NCBI GenBank assembly: GCA_023666975.1
Contig: JAMPAW010000138.1
Location: 1-8,977 of the forward strand
Length of the DNA: 8,977 bases
Direction: 5' to 3'
Source of the DNA: Clostridium sp.
Lineage (GTDB): Bacteria; Bacillota_A; Clostridia; Lachnospirales; Lachnospiraceae
A program made the translations under genes and the position numbers. Shown piece by piece: positions 6,741-8,977 of this stretch (positions are counted from its first letter, which is position 1; every line of letters begins with the position of its first letter). The notes below the pieces were generated by a model that did no database searches, was not told the origin of the DNA, and worked only from the letters and a program-made list of their open reading frames with translations.

Positions 6741-6769
6741 ATTTTAACCTGAAACAGGTTAAAAGTCAA
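6741..6769 (-). promoter_or_regulatory. NRPS promoter overlapped by an inverted-repeat operator
   Basis: On the minus strand TTGACT (6764-6769), a 17-base spacer and TAAAAT (6741-6746) form a near-consensus vegetative promoter, five of six matches in each box. The start would fall near 6734, giving a leader of about 25 bases with the GGGAGG site at 6714-6719. The spacer is filled by the operator described next, so a bound protein would exclude RNA polymerase. Confidence 0.8.
6742..6764. promoter_or_regulatory. Operator O1, perfect 10-bp inverted repeat
   Basis: Arms TTTTAACCTG and CAGGTTAAAA are perfect complements around a central AAA. This size and symmetry are typical for dimeric XRE/Cro-type repressors, and the gene for such a protein starts 50 bp away. 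It coincides with the -10 and spacer of the NRPS promoter, so repression of the NRPS is the expected effect. Confidence 0.8.
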
Positions 6770-6786
6770 TAATCTAAAACAGGTTA
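6770..6786. promoter_or_regulatory. Operator O2, imperfect copy next to the regulator's -10
   Basis: TAATCTA, AAA and CAGGTTA repeat the core of O1 with two mismatches in the left arm; the centres lie 25 bp apart. O2 abuts the likely plus-strand -10 of the XRE gene (TATACT, 6790-6795), whose -35 is poor. This suggests autoregulation, with O2 weaker than O1. Confidence 0.65.
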
Positions 6787-6813
6787 TCCTATACTTCTTA
6801 TAGAGGTGATATC

Positions 6814-7029
6814 ATGTATCCAAGAATTCGAAATTTACGAGAAGATAAAGACATTTCTCAGACCAAATTAGCCCACATTCTCGGCATGTCACAGACTGGT
6901 TACTCTAAGTATGAGACCGGTGAGAATGATGTGCCCTCCTCTATTTTAATCAAATTGGCCCGTTATCACGAGACAAGTGTTGACTATATCCTGGGGCTGA
7001 CTGATCAAAAGAAGCCTTACCCCAGATGA
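6814..7029 (+). CDS. Small XRE-family DNA-binding regulator, divergent from the NRPS
   Basis: This is a 71-residue protein that is almost entirely one helix-turn-helix domain: IRNLREDKDISQTKLAHIL, then GMSQTGYSKYETGENDVPSS, then ILIKLARYHETSVDYILGL. The QTKLAHILGMSQTGYSKYE part is the helix-turn-helix, and SVDYILGLTD is the usual closing helix. There is no sensor, membrane or peptidase domain, so it resembles a compact phage-type repressor. ATG 6814 follows GAGGTGAT at 6803-6810. It shares a 105-bp control region with the NRPS, where two CAGGTTA-type dyads overlap both promoters. The inferred role is repression of the synthetase and of itself. What relieves repression is not visible; a dedicated ligand or antirepressor could be encoded elsewhere. 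Confidence 0.9.
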   Translation: MYPRIRNLREDKDISQTKLAHILGMSQTGYSKYETGENDVPSSILIKLARYHETSVDYILGLTDQKKPYPR

Positions 7030-7139
7030 TTACCAGTGGCAACCCAGACCCGGATTAAAAATAATTCTTTACTGTCTAAGAGCCATAAGTTTTCAGCCCT
7101 ATAACATTCAACAGTAGCCAATTGTTCATCTGTGACGCC

Positions 7140-7165
7140 GTTTCACAAAGCAGACATTTTGAAAC
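7140..7165. repeat. 26-bp dyad site 1 beside the serine recombinase gene
   Basis: GTTTCA (7140-7145) and TGAAAC (7160-7165) enclose 14 bases; 9 of 12 half-site positions pair. The centre is AG. The size equals the two 12-bp half sites plus a 2-bp crossover found in serine invertase sites. The same layout recurs at 7234-7259. Confidence 0.6.
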
Positions 7166-7233
7166 AAGACGTATATAATGGATTTATGGGGATTTTTTCA
7201 TATTATGGAACATTTTAGATGTGACCATAGACC

Positions 7234-7259
7234 GTTTCAGATTGTCTACCACTTGAAAC
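7234..7259. repeat. 26-bp dyad site 2 beside the serine recombinase gene
   Basis: GTTTCA (7234-7239), 14 bases and TGAAAC (7254-7259), again with 9 of 12 positions pairing and centre CT, the complement of site 1's AG. The flanking CC and AA are shared with site 1. Read in inverted orientation, the interior shares an AGACA core with site 1. The site ends 11 bases before the recombinase stop codon. Confidence 0.6.
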
Positions 7260-7270
7260 AATTTTCTTCC

Positions 7271-7885
7271 TTATTCGTCCTTTTTATTTTCAGTTTCCTT
7301 TTCCCTGCATCTGCGGTAAAAGGTCGAACTGCTCATATGCAGGATTTTTGCTGCCTTGCGGATTGAAATTTTTCCAATACTCCACATGCGGTAATACTCC
7401 TCGAACTCTTCCGGCAGCCCTCCTTTTCGCCTTCCAAACTTCACTCCCCGCTGCTTTGCCGCCGCAATCCCTTCCGCCTGACGCTGTTTGATAAATTCCC
7501 TCTCTGTTTCCGCCACATAGGCTAAAATCTGTAGTACCAGATCTGCAATAAACACTCCCGTCAGATCAGAATGCGACGAATTTGTATTGAGCAGCGGCAT
7601 ATCCAGCACCTGTATATCGGCTCCAATTTCTTTCGTGATCTTCCGCCACTGTTCCAGTATTTCCCCATAATTCCTCCCCAGCCGGTCAATGCTTTTCACC
7701 ACAAGCACATCCCCCTTCTTCAATATTCCCAGCAGCCGCAGGTATTCCGGCCTCGAAAAATTCTGTCCGGACATTTTGTCCATATAGATGTCTGCATCTG
7801 AAATCTGTTGCTCCTGCATTGCCAGTAATTGTCGCTCCGGATTCTGATCCTTAGAAGAAATCCGCACATATCCATATTGCTTCAT
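7271..7885 (-). CDS. Small serine recombinase (resolvase/invertase family)
   Basis: A 204-residue protein of ordinary length for the small serine recombinases. The N-terminus MKQYGYVRISSKDQN places the nucleophile at Ser10, exactly as in gamma-delta-type resolvases. The SIDRLGRN motif supplies the Asp and two Arg residues of the active site, and ETEREFIKQRQAEGIAAAK is the start of the long E helix. The C-terminal IRKAAKILHMSSSTFYRR is a Hin-like DNA-binding helix-turn-helix. All expected catalytic residues are present, so it should be active in cutting and rejoining DNA at paired sites. AGGAGG lies ten bases before ATG 7885. Resolvase and invertase roles cannot be told apart from sequence alone. 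Two 26-bp dyads beside its 3' end are candidate substrates. Confidence 0.93.
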   Translation of the reverse strand: MKQYGYVRISSKDQNPERQLLAMQEQQISDADIYMDKMSGQNFSRPEYLRLLGILKKGDVLVVKSIDRLGRNYGEILEQWRKITKEIGADIQVLDMPLLNTNSSHSDLTGVFIADLVLQILAYVAETEREFIKQRQAEGIAAAKQRGVKFGRRKGGLPEEFEEYYRMWSIGKISIRKAAKILHMSSSTFYRRCREKETENKKDE

Positions 7886-7950
7886 CTCTTGTCTGCCTCC
7901 TTTTTTCTCTCATTTTACCGTAAACCGCTTTTTAAGGAGACAAAAACGCA

Positions 7951-7979
7951 AATAGAAAAGGACCGGCGAAAGCCGATCC
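7951..7979 (-). terminator. Rho-independent terminator downstream of the Rpn-like genes
   Basis: On the minus strand GGATCGGC, loop TTTC and GCCGGTCC form an 8-bp stem with one G-U pair, followed by TTTTCTATTT. It would end transcripts from the Rpn-like array before the recombinase gene, which therefore needs its own promoter. Confidence 0.7.
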
Positions 7980-7991
7980 CAAGCCCTTCAT

Positions 7992-8047
7992 TTAATTGAA
8001 ATTCCTTATCTGATCCAGATATTTTCTGCTGATGAATTTATCACTCT
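7992..8047 (-). pseudogene. 3' scrap of a third Rpn-like gene copy
   Basis: The frame reads SDKFISRKYLDQIRNFN and stop, nearly the same as SDKFISREYLDQIRRRI inside the neighbouring gene. The underlying DNA at 8004-8045 matches 8266-8307 in 40 of 42 positions. It follows the stop of the 8053-8721 gene directly. The simplest reading is a leftover from a partial tandem duplication. Confidence 0.75.
8004..8045 (-). repeat. 42-bp direct repeat, copy 1
   Basis: It pairs with 8266-8307 with two mismatches. It lies in the non-functional 3' scrap, while copy 2 is within the Rpn-like coding region. Confidence 0.85.
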
Positions 8048-8052
8048 GAGAA

Positions 8053-8721
8053 TCAAACAGTTACGCCTTTTTCCTGAAGGCGAAAGAGTTCGTCTTCTGT
8101 CAGACCGGTAACTTCCATAATGTCTATAATGTCTATATTACGTTTTAACATTTTTTGAGCCATTTCAGATCTCTCACGCATGGACGTTTCCCGTACTTTT
8201 TGATTGCCATACTCAATCTTTTCTTTTTCATAAAGCTGTCCTAACTGTGTCATATTGATTCTCCTCCTTATCTGATCCAGATATTCTCTGCTGATGAATT
8301 TGTCACTTGCAACTATCACGCCGGAAAGGGTAAAAATCCGTTGTTCCTCATCTGTTATCTGTTCTGCCAGATCCACGACCTTTTCCAGCATTTCCTGTTT
8401 TCCTTTGGAACCGGGAACTGTCAGGGGCAGGATGACAAGCTTCATCAGGTCATCATCCTCAAGCGCTGTACCGGAGAGGATCTTTTGCTGGATCGTGTTA
8501 AATGCCGCCTCGCCGTCTATGTGGGACAGGAATGCCTGCTCTGTGCGGAGCGTAAGGCATTTGGTTTCAAAGGCTGGTTCAGCGCTTTTTACATCGCCGG
8601 TATAGATAACGATAAGGCGCAGGTCAAAGTTTTCATCTTCTTTATAGTATTTTTCCATAACCCGCGCAATATAATTCAGATACTTTATCTTATCCTCCGT
8701 ATTCGTTCTTTTCAGGGACAT
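8053..8721 (-). CDS. Rpn-family-like protein lacking its N-terminal nuclease core
   Basis: A 222-residue frame starting MSLKRTNTEDKIKYLNYIAR, followed by FDLRLIVIYTGDV, LTLRTEQAFLSHIDGE, LMKLVILPLTVPGSKGKQE and IFTLSGVIVASDKFISREY. The middle strongly resembles the part that follows the catalytic PD-(D/E)XK domain in Lachnospiraceae members of the Rpn (recombination-promoting nuclease, YhgA-like) group. The last 40 residues form a charged helix and a short EVTGLTEDEL motif typical of these tails. The expected preceding 60-70 residues, with the D...E-x-K catalytic strand, are absent, and ATG 8721 overlaps the stop of the upstream gene by ten bases with only a distant GGGAG. It is therefore likely a 5'-truncated copy that is still open. 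Nuclease activity is not expected. The family call is from remembered sequence pattern. Confidence 0.6.
   Translation of the reverse strand: MSLKRTNTEDKIKYLNYIARVMEKYYKEDENFDLRLIVIYTGDVKSAEPAFETKCLTLRTEQAFLSHIDGEAAFNTIQQKILSGTALEDDDLMKLVILPLTVPGSKGKQEMLEKVVDLAEQITDEEQRIFTLSGVIVASDKFISREYLDQIRRRINMTQLGQLYEKEKIEYGNQKVRETSMRERSEMAQKMLKRNIDIIDIMEVTGLTEDELFRLQEKGVTV
8266..8307 (-). repeat. 42-bp direct repeat, copy 2
   Basis: This is the counterpart of 8004-8045, and encodes the SDKFISREYLDQIR segment of the Rpn-like protein. Confidence 0.85.
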
Positions 8722-8977
8722 ATTGTCCGACCGCTCCCAAGGAGTTCCTCCGCTTTCTGGAGTTCCTGCTCCGAGGCATTTAAAAGAAGGATTGCCTGCG
8801 TCCGGTCTCCCCCGTTTTTCAGAAAACCTGCAATGCAGGAAATACGCTCTTCCATTCTCCCCAGTGCGATTCCCTGTTCATATTTTTCCTGATAATTCAT
8901 CTGTAATGTCATATAATCCAGCCTCCATTTTTCATTATTCCTGACAGACTGCACCGCCTCGTCCAGCTCCTTCGTGA
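8712..8977 (-). CDS. C-terminal part of another Rpn-family-like protein (runs off the right edge)
   Basis: The visible frame enters from the right edge as TKELDEAVQSVRNNEKWRLD, then YMTLQMNYQEKYEQGIALGR, and continues to a stop at 8712. A helix with the E-W-R-x-E/D-Y-M pattern followed by a Gly-spaced charged helix (EQGIALGRMEE) is the usual C-terminal tail of Rpn-family proteins. The final 40 residues (GDRTQAILLLNASEQELQKA) form the regulatory-looking helical end. The catalytic domain, if present, lies outside the window. It sits head-to-tail with a truncated relative and a 3' scrap, so this is one of three copies at different stages of decay. Confidence 0.6.
   Translation of the reverse strand, partial: TKELDEAVQSVRNNEKWRLDYMTLQMNYQEKYEQGIALGRMEERISCIAGFLKNGGDRTQAILLLNASEQELQKAEELLGSGRTICP

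Noticed and set aside
7017..7136. Minus-strand open stretch reading VTDEQLATVECYRAENLWLL
   Set aside because: It looks protein-like, but it is only about 39 codons, has no ATG or ribosome binding site, is cut by a stop just upstream, and overlaps the XRE gene 3' end. It may be a remnant but cannot be supported.
7140..7259. The two GTTTCA...TGAAAC dyads as a CRISPR-type array
   Set aside because: Only two units, each internally palindromic with different interiors, and no cas genes are present.
7178..7366. 62-codon plus-strand frame starting after a TATAAT
   Set aside because: It runs antisense into the recombinase 3' end and has no ribosome binding site; the TATAAT is discussed instead with the paired dyads.
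8341..8892. 183-codon plus-strand open frame
   Set aside because: Antisense shadow of the two Rpn-like genes on the minus strand.

Overview
The window looks like chromosomal DNA of a Clostridia-class Firmicute, most likely a gut Lachnospiraceae-type organism. The reasons are the moderate GC (about 45-50% in most coding lines), AGGAGG-type ribosome binding sites, and several gene families common in that group: Rpn-like nuclease paralogues, an XRE regulator with a membrane tail, a YhcG/DUF1016-type nuclease remnant and a fragment related to polyvalent proteins of mobile elements. The organism call is inference from gene content. Almost everything is on the minus strand.

Layout, left to right. 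Positions 1-523 hold the 5' end of a minimal nucleotidyltransferase gene, preceded by a translationally coupled Cys-rich hypothetical gene that carries a single early stop codon. Positions 694-2316 are a zone of decayed genes: an XRE/membrane regulator with an internal deletion and frameshift, a 3' fragment of a YhcG-like nuclease, and a shortened fragment of a polyvalent-protein family. Two copies of a ~120-bp repeat, each with a putative minus-strand promoter and a small dyad, lie at 1264-1384 and 2197-2316.

The centrepiece is 2317-6708: a one-module non-ribosomal peptide synthetase of 1463 residues with order condensation, adenylation, peptidyl carrier, terminal reductase (C-A-T-R). It should load one amino acid, join it to an acyl or aminoacyl donor, and release the product reductively as an aldehyde or alcohol. 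No phosphopantetheinyl transferase, donor enzyme or exporter gene is present here, so those must be supplied from elsewhere. Inside the gene, about 700 bp (roughly 4400-5100) falls to 22-28% GC in sampled lines. That stretch encodes the A-domain subdomain holding the substrate pocket, which strongly suggests a subdomain replacement that changed substrate choice.

A divergent 71-residue XRE regulator (6814-7029, plus strand) is separated from the NRPS by 105 bp. That gap contains a 10+10 bp perfect inverted repeat placed in the 17-bp spacer of a near-consensus NRPS promoter, and a second, imperfect operator against the regulator's own -10 element. This reads as a dedicated repressor and switch for the NRPS.

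To the right lie a small serine recombinase (7271-7885, minus) with two identical-architecture 26-bp dyads beside its 3' end, and then a tandem array of decaying Rpn-family genes (7992-8977): a 3' scrap, an N-terminally truncated copy, and the C-terminal part of a third that runs off the window. The NRPS plus regulator therefore sits as a compact unit flanked on both sides by mobile-element and degraded DNA.
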